Assembly: GCA_018268755.1 (NCBI GenBank)
Contig: JAFDVW010000012.1
Location: 108,991-172,990 of the forward strand
Source: Acidobacteriota bacterium
Lineage (GTDB): Bacteria; Acidobacteriota; Terriglobia; Terriglobales; Acidobacteriaceae
Reading direction: 5' to 3'
Length of the DNA stretch: 64,000 nucleotides
Part shown: positions 27,854 through 36,012 of the stretch, piece by piece
Layout of the letters: every line of letters starts with the position of its first letter
Numbering within the stretch: position 1 is the first letter of the stretch
Translations under genes and position numbers: made by a program
The notes under the pieces: model-generated
Told to the model about the DNA's origin: nothing
The model's database searches: none
What the model saw: the letters and a program-made list of their open reading frames with translations, nothing else

Positions 27854-29410
27854 ATGGTAAAGCCCGCCCTACTCTCCCTGGCGCTCCTGTTCTGCTTATT
27901 TCGTCTGGCATTCGCTGCTTCCTCACTGCAAATCACCACCCACGCGGGAACCGTGGAAGGCAAGCAGGTCGGTCCGGTGCGGGCCTTTCTTGGCATTCCT
28001 TATGCCGCTCCCCCGGTCGGCGACTTGCGCTGGAAACCGCCTGTGCCCGCGGCCAAGTGGGAAGGAGTGAAGCAGGCCACCGACTTTGGCCCGCGCTGCA
28101 TGCAGGACCGGGTTTTCAGCGATATGGTTTTCCGCGATCCGGGGCAGAGCGAGGACTGTCTTTCTTTAAATGTGTGGACTCCTGCGAAAAACCCCTCTGC
28201 GAAGCTGCCTGTGATGGTGTGGATTTATGGCGGGGGATTCGTTGGGGGCACGACTTCCGAGCAACGTCAGGACGGAAGCATTCTTGCCCAGCAAGGCGTG
28301 GTGGTGGTTTCCATGAACTATCGCCTGGGCATCTTTGGTTTCTTCGTGCATCCCGAGCTCGCCGCCGAATCGGGACACAACTCCGCCGGCAACTATGGCC
28401 TGATGGACCAGTGGGCCGCTTTGCAGTGGGTACACGACAACATCGCCGCCTTCGGCGGCGACCCCGGAAATGTCACCATTTTCGGCGAGAGTGCCGGCTC
28501 TTTCTCTGTGAGCGCGCAAATGGCTTCTCCTCTTTCCAAAGGGCTGTTTCACAAGGCCATTGGGGAAAGTGGCGGGGCCTTTTCCTCCACCGGACTGCGT
28601 TTTGAACCCATGGCCGCGCGCGCGGAAAAAGACCTGCAGCTGGCCGCCGAGAAGCTCGGGGTCAAGGGCCTGGCGGAATTGCGCGCCATTCCTGCTCAGA
28701 AATTGCTGGATGCGTTCTCCTATCCTGGCGGAAGCTTTAACTTCGCCCCGGACATTGATGGGTATTTTCTACCCCAGTCGCTGTTCGAGATTTTCGCCGC
28801 CGGCAAACAAAGTGATGTTCCTTTGCTGGCCGGCTGGAACCGCGATGAAGGCGACTTTAATCCGGACGATCCCAAGCCGACGCTGGACAGCATGAAGGCG
28901 GCAGCCCAGAAGGAGTTCGGCGATAAGGCCCCTGAGTTTTTACGAGCCTACGCTGCTAACACGGATGCGGAAGCCGCGCGCGCCATGGCCGATTTTGCCG
29001 GCGACCACTTCATCGCCTGGGCCACCTGGCGCTGGATCGAAGGGCAATCCTCCACCGGGAAAAGTCCCATTTATCGTTATCGCTTTGACCTGGCGCCTCC
29101 CACTGACGATCCCAAGACTTCCTTCCAAACTGCCTACCACTCGGCCGAGATTGAATATGTGTTTGGCCAGCTCGATTCCAAGCCCAAGTTGGCCTGGCGT
29201 CCCGCGGACCGCAAGCTGAGCCAACAAATGCAGAAGTACTGGGCGAACTTTGCCCGCAGCGGAGATCCGAATGGGCGAGGACTGCCCAAGTGGCCGAAGT
29301 ACGACGCGGTCAGCGGCTGGCAGGTCATGCACCTGGACGAAAAGCCGCACGTCAGGAAAGATCAACACCGCGACCGCTATATTTTCTTGAAGAGCGTTTG
29401 GGAGAAGTAA
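27854..29410 (+). CDS. Secreted carboxylesterase, type B (para-nitrobenzyl esterase-like)
   Basis: 518 residues from the ATG at 27854 with GAGGA upstream; the longer frame at 27809 lacks a signal peptide. Signal peptide MVKPALLSLALLFCLFRLAFA. Type-B hallmarks: FLGIPYAAPPVGDLRW, EDCLSLNVW (disulfide-flanked), oxyanion-hole IYGGGF, nucleophile elbow FGESAGS, and the AGWNRDEG segment of the C-terminal half. The catalytic His is expected in AYHSAEIEYVF. It hydrolyses carboxylic esters broadly; natural substrate unknown. Converges with the isoaspartyl peptidase gene. Confidence 0.9.
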   Translation: MVKPALLSLALLFCLFRLAFAASSLQITTHAGTVEGKQVGPVRAFLGIPYAAPPVGDLRWKPPVPAAKWEGVKQATDFGPRCMQDRVFSDMVFRDPGQSEDCLSLNVWTPAKNPSAKLPVMVWIYGGGFVGGTTSEQRQDGSILAQQGVVVVSMNYRLGIFGFFVHPELAAESGHNSAGNYGLMDQWAALQWVHDNIAAFGGDPGNVTIFGESAGSFSVSAQMASPLSKGLFHKAIGESGGAFSSTGLRFEPMAARAEKDLQLAAEKLGVKGLAELRAIPAQKLLDAFSYPGGSFNFAPDIDGYFLPQSLFEIFAAGKQSDVPLLAGWNRDEGDFNPDDPKPTLDSMKAAAQKEFGDKAPEFLRAYAANTDAEAARAMADFAGDHFIAWATWRWIEGQSSTGKSPIYRYRFDLAPPTDDPKTSFQTAYHSAEIEYVFGQLDSKPKLAWRPADRKLSQQMQKYWANFARSGDPNGRGLPKWPKYDAVSGWQVMHLDEKPHVRKDQHRDRYIFLKSVWEK

Positions 29411-29473
29411 CCACGTATGGGAGGATAACTGTCCTCGGTTGTCCTCAAGCGAACGCAGCAATTTTGGATGAAA

Positions 29474-30400
29474 CTATCGGCTCCACTCAATGCCTGCGCT
29501 TTCCTGCTTCACCGTCTTCGCCGCCCACGCCATGCGAGGTGTATTGTGCGCGATGCCGAAGCGGCCATTTGTGTCCAGCAGGATAATCCCCCCGTGACCA
29601 TTTAGCCGGTCTTTTAGGTAATTGATGGCCTCGGCGGCGATCCAGTCAGGAATACTGCCGGAGGCCACGCGGTCTGCCGCCCACTTGGCCAGCACCAGCT
29701 TCATGATGGGCTCGCCCCAGCCTGTAGTGGACGCCGCGGCGGAGGCATTATCGGCATAGCACCCGCAACCAATCAACGAAGAATCTCCCAATCGTCCCGG
29801 CGCTTTGGCCAGAGTTCCGCCCGTGGAGGTTGCTGCCGCCAGATTGCCCTCGCAGTCCAGCGCCACGGCTCCCACCGTGTCGTGCGAAATCGTAGGCGCG
29901 AACAGATCGTTATCGCTCTTCGCCGCGTCGGCGGGTTGCGCCTGGTACTCCCGCAGCCGCTGCACTTCTCGGGGGATGACCAGGTCTTCGTTTCGGCAAA
30001 GCGGGATGCCGTGCTCCGCCGCGAACCGTTCTGCGCCCTCGGCGACGAAATACACATGCGGGCTTTCGCTGAGGATTTTGCGCGCGGCCCGCACCGGGTT
30101 GGCGATCCTCTCCACGCAACCCACGCCGCCCGCCCGCAACGTGGCCCCATCCATGATGAGCGCGTCCAGCTGCACTTTCCCTTCACGATTGAGAAAGCTG
30201 CCGCGGCCGGCGTCAAAGGTCTCGTCGTCTTCCATGATGACCACGGCCTCTTCGACGGCATCGAGGGCGCTGCCGCCGCCTTCCAGCACACGCCACCCCG
30301 CGGCCAGGGCATTGCCTACCCCCTGCCGATGGGCTTCCGTCATATTGTCGGGAATCGCCCACGCACCGCCGTGAACTACCAGCACAGGATCTGTGGCCAA
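29474..30400 (-). CDS. iaaA: Isoaspartyl peptidase / plant-type L-asparaginase
   Basis: 308 residues, no signal peptide. Ntn-hydrolase with self-cleavage before Thr175 in ISHDTVGAVALD, giving alpha and beta chains. VVHGGAW near the N-terminus, GGGSALDAVE, and the substrate-loop GNLAAATSTGGTLAKAPGR are all present. The enzyme removes isoaspartyl residues from dipeptides and also hydrolyses asparagine. It follows the phosphatidyltransferase gene by 28 nt in a likely greA-led operon. Length is normal for the family. Confidence 0.88.
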   Translation of the reverse strand: MATDPVLVVHGGAWAIPDNMTEAHRQGVGNALAAGWRVLEGGGSALDAVEEAVVIMEDDETFDAGRGSFLNREGKVQLDALIMDGATLRAGGVGCVERIANPVRAARKILSESPHVYFVAEGAERFAAEHGIPLCRNEDLVIPREVQRLREYQAQPADAAKSDNDLFAPTISHDTVGAVALDCEGNLAAATSTGGTLAKAPGRLGDSSLIGCGCYADNASAAASTTGWGEPIMKLVLAKWAADRVASGSIPDWIAAEAINYLKDRLNGHGGIILLDTNGRFGIAHNTPRMAWAAKTVKQESAGIEWSR

Positions 30401-30428
30401 CCCGACCTCGCAATCATGGGGATGAAGG

Positions 30429-31073
30429 TTATGCGGCGTGAGTTTTGGGGTCGCCGCCGAGTTCCATCAGCTGGGTCTGCCGCCAGGTGTGGACTGTACG
30501 GTGGATCACGGTAATGGTGGACAGCACCGCGATGATCCAGAGCACCGGCGCCATGCGGTTGAATAGGGCCCCAATGATCACCAACACCAGGCGTTCCGGC
30601 CGCTCCATGAACCCCACGCGGCAGGAGCCGATCATGGATTCCGCGCGGGCGCGGGTGTAGCTCACCATGATCGCGCTGATCATGACGAAGGCTGCCAGCA
30701 CAACGTAGGAAAAGCGTTCGCCGCGGGCGTAGAAAACCAGCAGCCCAAGAAATTGCGACGCATCGCTGTAGCGGTCCACCACCGAATCAAAAAAGCCGCC
30801 GAAACGGGTGACCTTGTTGCGCGCTCGCGCCACTTGCCCATCCACCAGGTCGAAAAAGCCTGAGCCAATAATCACCAGCCCGGCATAGAAGAAAAGGCGC
30901 GCCTGGCTGTCCGAGTTGGCATACCCAAACAGGAAGGCGGCGATGCTGTTCACCACCAGTCCCAGAAAGGTCAGCACATTGGGATTGATGCGGGCCAACG
31001 CCAGCCAGCGGACAATGGCATCCAGCAGCACACCGCAGGCCCGCCCGAATGCGCTGGTCCAGGTCCGCGCCAT
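30429..31073 (-). CDS. CDP-alcohol phosphatidyltransferase
   Basis: 214 residues. The signature D-x2-DG-x2-AR-x8-G-x3-D-x3-D is complete (DLVDGQVARARNKVTRFGG followed by FFDSVVDRYSD). About six membrane helices. The enzyme transfers a phospho-alcohol from or to CDP-diacylglycerol in phospholipid synthesis. This subgroup resembles PgsA- and archaetidylinositol-like enzymes, but the acceptor cannot be decided. Its ATG directly follows the greA stop (TAA-ATG), so it is co-translated with greA. Confidence 0.85.
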   Translation of the reverse strand: MARTWTSAFGRACGVLLDAIVRWLALARINPNVLTFLGLVVNSIAAFLFGYANSDSQARLFFYAGLVIIGSGFFDLVDGQVARARNKVTRFGGFFDSVVDRYSDASQFLGLLVFYARGERFSYVVLAAFVMISAIMVSYTRARAESMIGSCRVGFMERPERLVLVIIGALFNRMAPVLWIIAVLSTITVIHRTVHTWRQTQLMELGGDPKTHAA

Positions 31074-31550
31074 TTAAGCTCCCGCCTCGTCATGAATTGT
31101 GGTGAGGCTGAGGATGTCCAATTCGCGCTTTCCATTGGGAGTGACTACGGTGGAAGAGTCGCCCACTTTCTTGTTCAGGAGGGCTCGTCCAATCGGCGAA
31201 GTAGTGGAAATCTTGCCCGCGGCGACATCCGATTCTTCACTCGTCACCAGCTTATATTCCACTTCTTCGTTCTTGGTGTTGTCGTAGACCCGCACCGTGG
31301 AACCCAGACCAACTTTGTCTTTGGGGATGTTGCTCATGTTGATCAAAGACAGGTCGGCGAGGCGTTTGCCCAATTGCCGCAACCGCGCCTTGACGAACTC
31401 CTGGCGCTGTTTGGCCATGTGGTATTCCGCATTCTCGCTAAGGTCGCCCAGGGCCACGGCCTTTTTCAATTCCTTGGGCAGCTCATGGCTTAATTCATGC
31501 TCCAAGGCATTGATTTCGTCCTGCAGCTTTTTCTTGATGTGCTCAGTCAT
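31074..31550 (-). CDS. greA: Transcription elongation factor GreA
   Basis: 158 residues, the standard length. N-terminal coiled-coil hairpin to ~75 (KLQDEINALEHELS, then LSENAEYHMAKQRQ) and C-terminal FKBP-like domain (VGLGSTVRVYDN, then ISTTSPIGRALLNKKVGD). The tip carries the conserved acidic residues that reach into the RNA polymerase secondary channel and stimulate cleavage of backtracked RNA. It leads an operon with the phosphatidyltransferase and isoaspartyl peptidase genes, and is divergent from carD. Confidence 0.96.
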   Translation of the reverse strand: MTEHIKKKLQDEINALEHELSHELPKELKKAVALGDLSENAEYHMAKQRQEFVKARLRQLGKRLADLSLINMSNIPKDKVGLGSTVRVYDNTKNEEVEYKLVTSEESDVAAGKISTTSPIGRALLNKKVGDSSTVVTPNGKRELDILSLTTIHDEAGA

Positions 31551-31563
31551 TGCTAGTCGGAAG

Positions 31564-31569
31564 ATTATA
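31564..31569 (-). promoter_or_regulatory. greA -10 box
   Basis: A perfect TATAAT on the minus strand ends 13 nt before the greA ATG, predicting a 5' leader of only about 6 nt. No -35 match is seen at normal spacing. Confidence 0.45.
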
Positions 31570-31632
31570 AACCCGCGCCAAGGCCTGCCGCGAATTCGAG
31601 CTCCGCCTCCGCCGGGGAGCCTCGCCGGTCAA

Positions 31633-31662
31633 TTGTCTTTCCCCGGGGGGGTGGGATAAAAT
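31633..31662 (+). promoter_or_regulatory. carD promoter
   Basis: TTGTCT (31633-31638), an 18-nt GC-rich spacer, then TAAAAT (31657-31662), 50 nt before the carD start. Good sigma-70-type match. Confidence 0.5.
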
Positions 31663-31712
31663 CATTCTGGCGCTGTTTCCCCTCGAATCCACCGCGTCGT
31701 GGGTGCTCCCGC

Positions 31713-32246
31713 ATGATGAACGACGGTATTTTCCACATCGGTGATAAGGTCGTCTATCCCAATCATGGCGTTGGAGTTATCGAACAAATCAGCAGCCGGA
31801 CCATCGGCTCCACGGTGGAAAAGTTCTATCTCCTGAAAATCAAAGCCAATAGCCTGAAAGTCATGGTGCCCTTTCAAAACGTGGGCAGTGTGGGGCTGCG
31901 GCGGGTTGTCAAGAACGGCGAAATCCAGAAAATCCTTGATTTTCTTGTAGATGGAGAATGCGAGAATACCGCGGATTGGAAAGACCGCTACCGCGAGAAC
32001 TCCGAGCGCATGCGCACCGGTTCGCTGCTCGAGGTGGCGGCCGTGCTCAAAGGCTTGCTCATTCTCAACCGCGCCAAACCGCTCTCCTTTCGTGAAAAGA
32101 AGATGCTCGAACGCGCCCGCTATCTTCTGGTCAGCGAGTTATCCATGGCCAAGAATTGCGAAGACGTGGAAGTCGAAGAACTGTTGTCGAACGCTCTGGC
32201 CAAAATCAATCTTCGTCTGCCGGAAGCCTCCGAGTTTGAAGCCTGA
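31713..32246 (+). CDS. carD: CarD family transcriptional regulator
   Basis: 177 residues. N-terminal Tudor-like RNA-polymerase-interacting domain (FHIGDKVVYPNHGVGVIEQI, then FYLLKIKANSLKVMVPFQN) and a helical C-terminal domain from ~75 (ADWKDRYRENSERMRTGSLL) that touches promoter DNA. Known CarD proteins bind the RNA polymerase beta subunit and stabilise open complexes at rRNA and other promoters. Divergent from greA, so two polymerase-binding factors share one intergenic region. Confidence 0.9.
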   Translation: MMNDGIFHIGDKVVYPNHGVGVIEQISSRTIGSTVEKFYLLKIKANSLKVMVPFQNVGSVGLRRVVKNGEIQKILDFLVDGECENTADWKDRYRENSERMRTGSLLEVAAVLKGLLILNRAKPLSFREKKMLERARYLLVSELSMAKNCEDVEVEELLSNALAKINLRLPEASEFEA

Positions 32247-32555
32247 TTCGGGGAATATTGCGCCCCCCTCCCTCCGCTTGCTCCCTCCACATTGACCGCT
32301 TGTCCCCGTGGCCATTAGGATTCCCGAGGGCAGGTCTCTTTCTTTACATCTCTTTATGTGCCCCAGTACACTACTCGTTCGCCCTCAGTGCCGTGGAGGT
32401 AGAGGAGCTTGGCGAACGGAAAAGGCAGGACGGAGAAGCTCAAGCCCAATCCGATTGTGCTACGTCAAGCCGCCTGCCGGTGTAGCCCGTAGAGGGCGCG
32501 GCCGAGGACAGCATCAATTTCAGCAAAATTCAGCTTGTAACTAACGAGGAGAAAC
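32247..32555. other. Intergenic region before acpP
   Basis: 309 bases with no supported gene. The only feature clear to the eye is the acpP ribosome binding site (AGGAG, 5 nt before the ATG at 32556). No convincing terminator for carD or promoter for acpP was found. Confidence 0.6.
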
Positions 32556-32801
32556 ATGGCAGCCGTGGATGAAAAGGTAAAGCAGATCATTGTGGAACAG
32601 TTGGGTGTGGACGAGGCCGAAGTGACCTCCAGCGCGTCGTTTGTGGACGACCTGGGCGCGGACTCGCTCGATACCGTGGAGCTGGTCATGGCCTTTGAAG
32701 AGGCCTTCGAGATCGAGATTCCCGATGAGGACGCCGAGAAAATCCGCACCGTCCAGGACGCGATTGACTACATCGGCAAGCACGCGAAAGGCGGCAAGTA
32801 G
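32556..32801 (+). CDS. acpP: Acyl carrier protein
   Basis: 81 residues, acidic, four-helix fold. Ser37 in GADSLD is the attachment site for 4'-phosphopantetheine, which the AcpS encoded at 41.8-42.1 kb would add. Carries growing acyl chains in type II fatty acid synthesis. Its TAG is directly followed by the TTG start of fabF, so the two are one translational unit. Confidence 0.97.
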   Translation: MAAVDEKVKQIIVEQLGVDEAEVTSSASFVDDLGADSLDTVELVMAFEEAFEIEIPDEDAEKIRTVQDAIDYIGKHAKGGK

Positions 32802-34070
32802 TTGCCTCGTCGTGTCGTAGTTACCGGCCTGGGTCTGTTGTGCGCGGTAGGTCATACCACGGAAGAAACGTGGAGCAACCTGCTCGCGGGTAAGTGCGGT
32901 GTAGGGAAGATCACTCACATCCAGGAATTTCAGAAAGTGGATGGCAGCTTTTTCAAGCTGGAGGACTTCGCCTGCCAGATCGCGGCCGAAGTGAAGGGGT
33001 TCGATCCTCTCCACTTTATCGAAAAAAAAGAAGTAAAAAAGATGGGCCGCTTCATCCACTTCGCCGTGGCGGCGGCGGATGAGGCGGTGCGCTCTTCCGG
33101 CCTGAAGATCACGGCCGCGAACGCGGAGCGCGTCGGGGTCCACATCGGTTCCGGGATCGGCGGCTTCGATGTGATTGAGCGCGAGCATACCGAGCTGCTC
33201 AAAGGCGGCCCGCGCAAGATTTCCCCTTTCTTCATTCCGGCAGCCATTGTGAACCTGGCGGCCGGCCATGTCTCCATGCGCTTCGGGGCCAAGGGGCCGA
33301 ATGAAGCCACGGCCACGGCCTGCACCACCAGCGCGCATTCTATCGGCGACTCCTTCCGCATCATTCAGCACAATGACGCCGATGTCATGATCGCGGGCGG
33401 CGCCGAAGCCGCCATCACTCCCATGGGAGTGGGGGGATTTGCTTCCATGCGGGCGCTTTCCACCCGCAACGACGACCCAGAGAAAGCCAGCCGTCCCTGG
33501 GACCGAGACCGCGATGGTTTCGTCATCGGGGAAGGCGCAGGCATTCTGATCCTGGAAGAACTGGAACACGCCAAGAAGCGGGGTGCTCCCATCCTGGCTG
33601 AGTTGGTTGGTTATGGCATGAGCGGGGACGCTTATCACATGACCCAGCCCGCTCCCGAGCATGAGGGTGGGTTCCGCGTCATGCGCAATGCCCTGCGCGA
33701 CGCGGGAATCAGTCCCGATGTGGTGGGTTATGTAAATGCGCACGGCACTTCGACGCCGATTGGCGATACCCTCGAAGCCCATGCCATTCGCAACTGCTTC
33801 CAGCGCACCCTTCCCGTCAGCTCCACCAAGTCCATGACCGGTCATTTGCTGGGGGGCGCGGGTGGACTGGAAGCCGGGGTCACGGTATTGGCCTTGCGGG
33901 ACCAGATCTTGCCGCCCACCATCAACCTGGAAAACCAGGATCCCGATACCGCCGGTATGGATTTCGTCCCCAATCACGCCCGCAAGACCGAAGTGGAGTA
34001 TGCCATGTCGAACTCCTTCGGATTCGGTGGCACCAATGGGGCCCTGCTGTTCCGTCGCTGGCAGGAATAA
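32802..34070 (+). CDS. fabF: 3-oxoacyl-ACP synthase II
   Basis: 422 residues from a TTG start placed immediately after the acpP stop; the start fits the conserved PRRVVVTGLGLL opening. Catalytic triad Cys174 (TACTTSAHS), His314 (NAHGTSTPIGD) and His348 (MTGHLLGGAGG). Condenses malonyl-ACP with acyl-ACP in chain elongation. Zero spacing with acpP and the TTG start suggest translation by reinitiation, keeping enzyme levels below those of ACP. Confidence 0.96.
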   Translation: MPRRVVVTGLGLLCAVGHTTEETWSNLLAGKCGVGKITHIQEFQKVDGSFFKLEDFACQIAAEVKGFDPLHFIEKKEVKKMGRFIHFAVAAADEAVRSSGLKITAANAERVGVHIGSGIGGFDVIEREHTELLKGGPRKISPFFIPAAIVNLAAGHVSMRFGAKGPNEATATACTTSAHSIGDSFRIIQHNDADVMIAGGAEAAITPMGVGGFASMRALSTRNDDPEKASRPWDRDRDGFVIGEGAGILILEELEHAKKRGAPILAELVGYGMSGDAYHMTQPAPEHEGGFRVMRNALRDAGISPDVVGYVNAHGTSTPIGDTLEAHAIRNCFQRTLPVSSTKSMTGHLLGGAGGLEAGVTVLALRDQILPPTINLENQDPDTAGMDFVPNHARKTEVEYAMSNSFGFGGTNGALLFRRWQE

Positions 34071-34242
34071 CTCATTCTGAAAATGGGACTTGCTTTGCAA
34101 TTCCGGGCGCGGATTCGCCCTTCCTACAGGTAAGTCCCGTTACCGGCAGTGCACTCGCGTTATGGCACTTTTGTACCGGTCTATTGACCTTCTATTGTCT
34201 TTACCCGCCCCCATCCCCGGTTCAGAATAGGGCTTTAACACC

Positions 34243-34962
34243 ATGGCGACCGTCATGACTAAAGCGCTAGGAACGTCCCTGCCCCCGCTTCCTGCCAGCA
34301 AAAGGTCCGCGGCCCGGGCTGCCTTGATTGACCTCAGCGATTCTTCCCGGCACATGCTTAGCGAATGTTTCCGGCAGTTCGGCATTGAGACCGTCCTCAT
34401 GACCGGCGACGCCCCGGCGCGTCTGAAAAAAGAAAAATTTGATGCCTGTGTCGTGCCCTTGAACCAGGAAGTCCAACCCGTCATGGAAACGGTGCGGACC
34501 TCACCTTCCAACGGACGGATGGTGATTTATGGACTGGGAGGCAGCGCCCAGGATGCCATGCGGTTTTCCAAGTACGGCATTAATGCGGTGTTTCGTGAGC
34601 CCCTGGAGCGCCAGGCGGCCCTGAAACTGGTGCGGGCCACCCAGATGCTGGTTTTGCACGAATTCCGCCGCTACGTGCGCATTCCCGTCATTACCGAGGT
34701 TTCCGTGGTGACACCGGACAACCGCCGTCTGACCGCGACCAGCCGCGAGCTCAGCGCGGGGGGCATGTCCATGACCTGCGCGGAAGAAGTGCAGCCCGGG
34801 TCAGCCGTAGAGATCTCCTTTGCTTTGCTCACTTTACCCAGAATTTGGGTGCGGGGAAACGTCACCTGGCGCAAGGGCAAGCATTTTGGGGTGCGCTTTG
34901 ATGCCAGCGACCAGCGCCGCCTGCGGGTCAAAGAATGGGTCGAGGCCTACCTCGAGAGCTAG
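34243..34962 (+). CDS. PilZ domain protein with degenerate receiver-like N-terminus
   Basis: 239 residues. Residues ~27-135 look like a response-regulator fold (ALIDLSDSSRHMLSECFRQF, then GMVIYGL-type strands) but the beta-3 phosphoacceptor Asp is replaced (ACVVPLN). The C-terminal PilZ domain (~143-239) has the c-di-GMP-binding RxxxR (RRYVR) and an S-x-GG motif (ELSAGGMS). It is a likely c-di-GMP effector in the cytoplasm; a diguanylate cyclase gene lies 10 kb away. Output is unknown. Start chosen at the first ATG; the spacing to a Shine-Dalgarno is poor. Confidence 0.75.
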   Translation: MATVMTKALGTSLPPLPASKRSAARAALIDLSDSSRHMLSECFRQFGIETVLMTGDAPARLKKEKFDACVVPLNQEVQPVMETVRTSPSNGRMVIYGLGGSAQDAMRFSKYGINAVFREPLERQAALKLVRATQMLVLHEFRRYVRIPVITEVSVVTPDNRRLTATSRELSAGGMSMTCAEEVQPGSAVEISFALLTLPRIWVRGNVTWRKGKHFGVRFDASDQRRLRVKEWVEAYLES

Positions 34963-35010
34963 GTTCGCGGTTTCCTCACCGTCCCTCCGCCATGTAAAAT
35001 CAAAGCCAGC

Positions 35011-35928
35011 ATGGCCAGCGGATCCCAGCTTATCCAGATTGAACTGAACCCTCCACGACAGCCCAAACCGGCTTGGCTCAAAGCCAAGGCCGCCATGGGG
35101 GAAAATTTCCACGAACTCAAAAAGTTGGCCCGCGGTCTGGGGCTGCATACGGTGTGCGAGTCGGCGCAGTGTCCTAACATCGGCGAGTGCTGGAACCACC
35201 GCACCGCGACCTTCATGCTCCTGGGGGACATCTGTACCCGGCGCTGCGGCTTCTGCGCTGTACCCAAAGGCCGGCCCGAGCCCATTGACTGGGAAGAGCC
35301 CAAGCGGGTGGCGGAAGCGGTGGCTACGCTCGGCCTGAAGCATGCTGTCATCACCAGCGTGAACCGCGATGACGACAATGTCGGCGGCGCCCGCATTTTT
35401 GCCGAGACCATTCGCGAAATCCGCAATGTGATTCCGGACTGCCGTGTGGAAGTGCTCATCCCGGATTTTCAAGGGCTGGAACAGGCCTTGCAGGTGGTGC
35501 TTGACGCCAAGCCCGACGTGCTCAATCACAATACTGAGACCGTTCCCCGGCTGTACCGCGCGGTGCGCTCCGGGGCACGCTATGAACGGACATTAAAGCT
35601 GCTGGAAGACGCCAAGCGCTTGTCTCCCGGCACCGTCACCAAGTCCGGCCTGATGGTGGGGCTGGGCGAGTCCACCGACGAATTGCTGGAAGTTTTCCGC
35701 GATCTGGGCACGCGGGGCGTGGACATCCTCACGGTGGGGCAATATCTTCGTCCTTCGCGCGACCACCTGCCCATTGCCCGCTTCTACACCCCGGAAGAGT
35801 TTGTCCATCTCAAGACCGAGGCCTTGCGGTTTGGGTTCCGCCATGTGGAGTCGGGAGCCATGGTGCGCTCCAGCTATCACGCCCATGAGCAGGCCGAATC
35901 TACTGCCACGCCTCTGCCCTCTGTGTAG
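35011..35928 (+). CDS. lipA: Lipoyl synthase
   Basis: 305 residues. Auxiliary cluster motif Cys49-x4-Cys54-x5-Cys60 (CESAQCPNIGEC) and radical-SAM motif Cys75-x3-Cys79-x2-Cys82 (CTRRCGFC), plus the ending motif SGAMVRSSYHA. Inserts two sulfurs into octanoyl groups on lipoate-dependent enzymes. No lipB is seen beside it. A strong terminator follows. Confidence 0.97.
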   Translation: MASGSQLIQIELNPPRQPKPAWLKAKAAMGENFHELKKLARGLGLHTVCESAQCPNIGECWNHRTATFMLLGDICTRRCGFCAVPKGRPEPIDWEEPKRVAEAVATLGLKHAVITSVNRDDDNVGGARIFAETIREIRNVIPDCRVEVLIPDFQGLEQALQVVLDAKPDVLNHNTETVPRLYRAVRSGARYERTLKLLEDAKRLSPGTVTKSGLMVGLGESTDELLEVFRDLGTRGVDILTVGQYLRPSRDHLPIARFYTPEEFVHLKTEALRFGFRHVESGAMVRSSYHAHEQAESTATPLPSV

Positions 35929-35961
35929 TCTGGTAGACGGAAACGAAAATCCAAAATAAGC

Positions 35962-35993
35962 AAAGCCGCCGGAACTCGGCGGCTTTTGTTTTT
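35962..35993 (+). terminator. Rho-independent terminator after lipA
   Basis: 10-bp stem (35962-35971 with 35977-35986), 5-nt loop, then a T-rich tail to 35993. An A-rich side on the left may also serve the convergent M13 peptidase gene. Confidence 0.85.
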
Positions 35994-36012
35994 GGGGAGG
36001 GGTGGATTTCGT

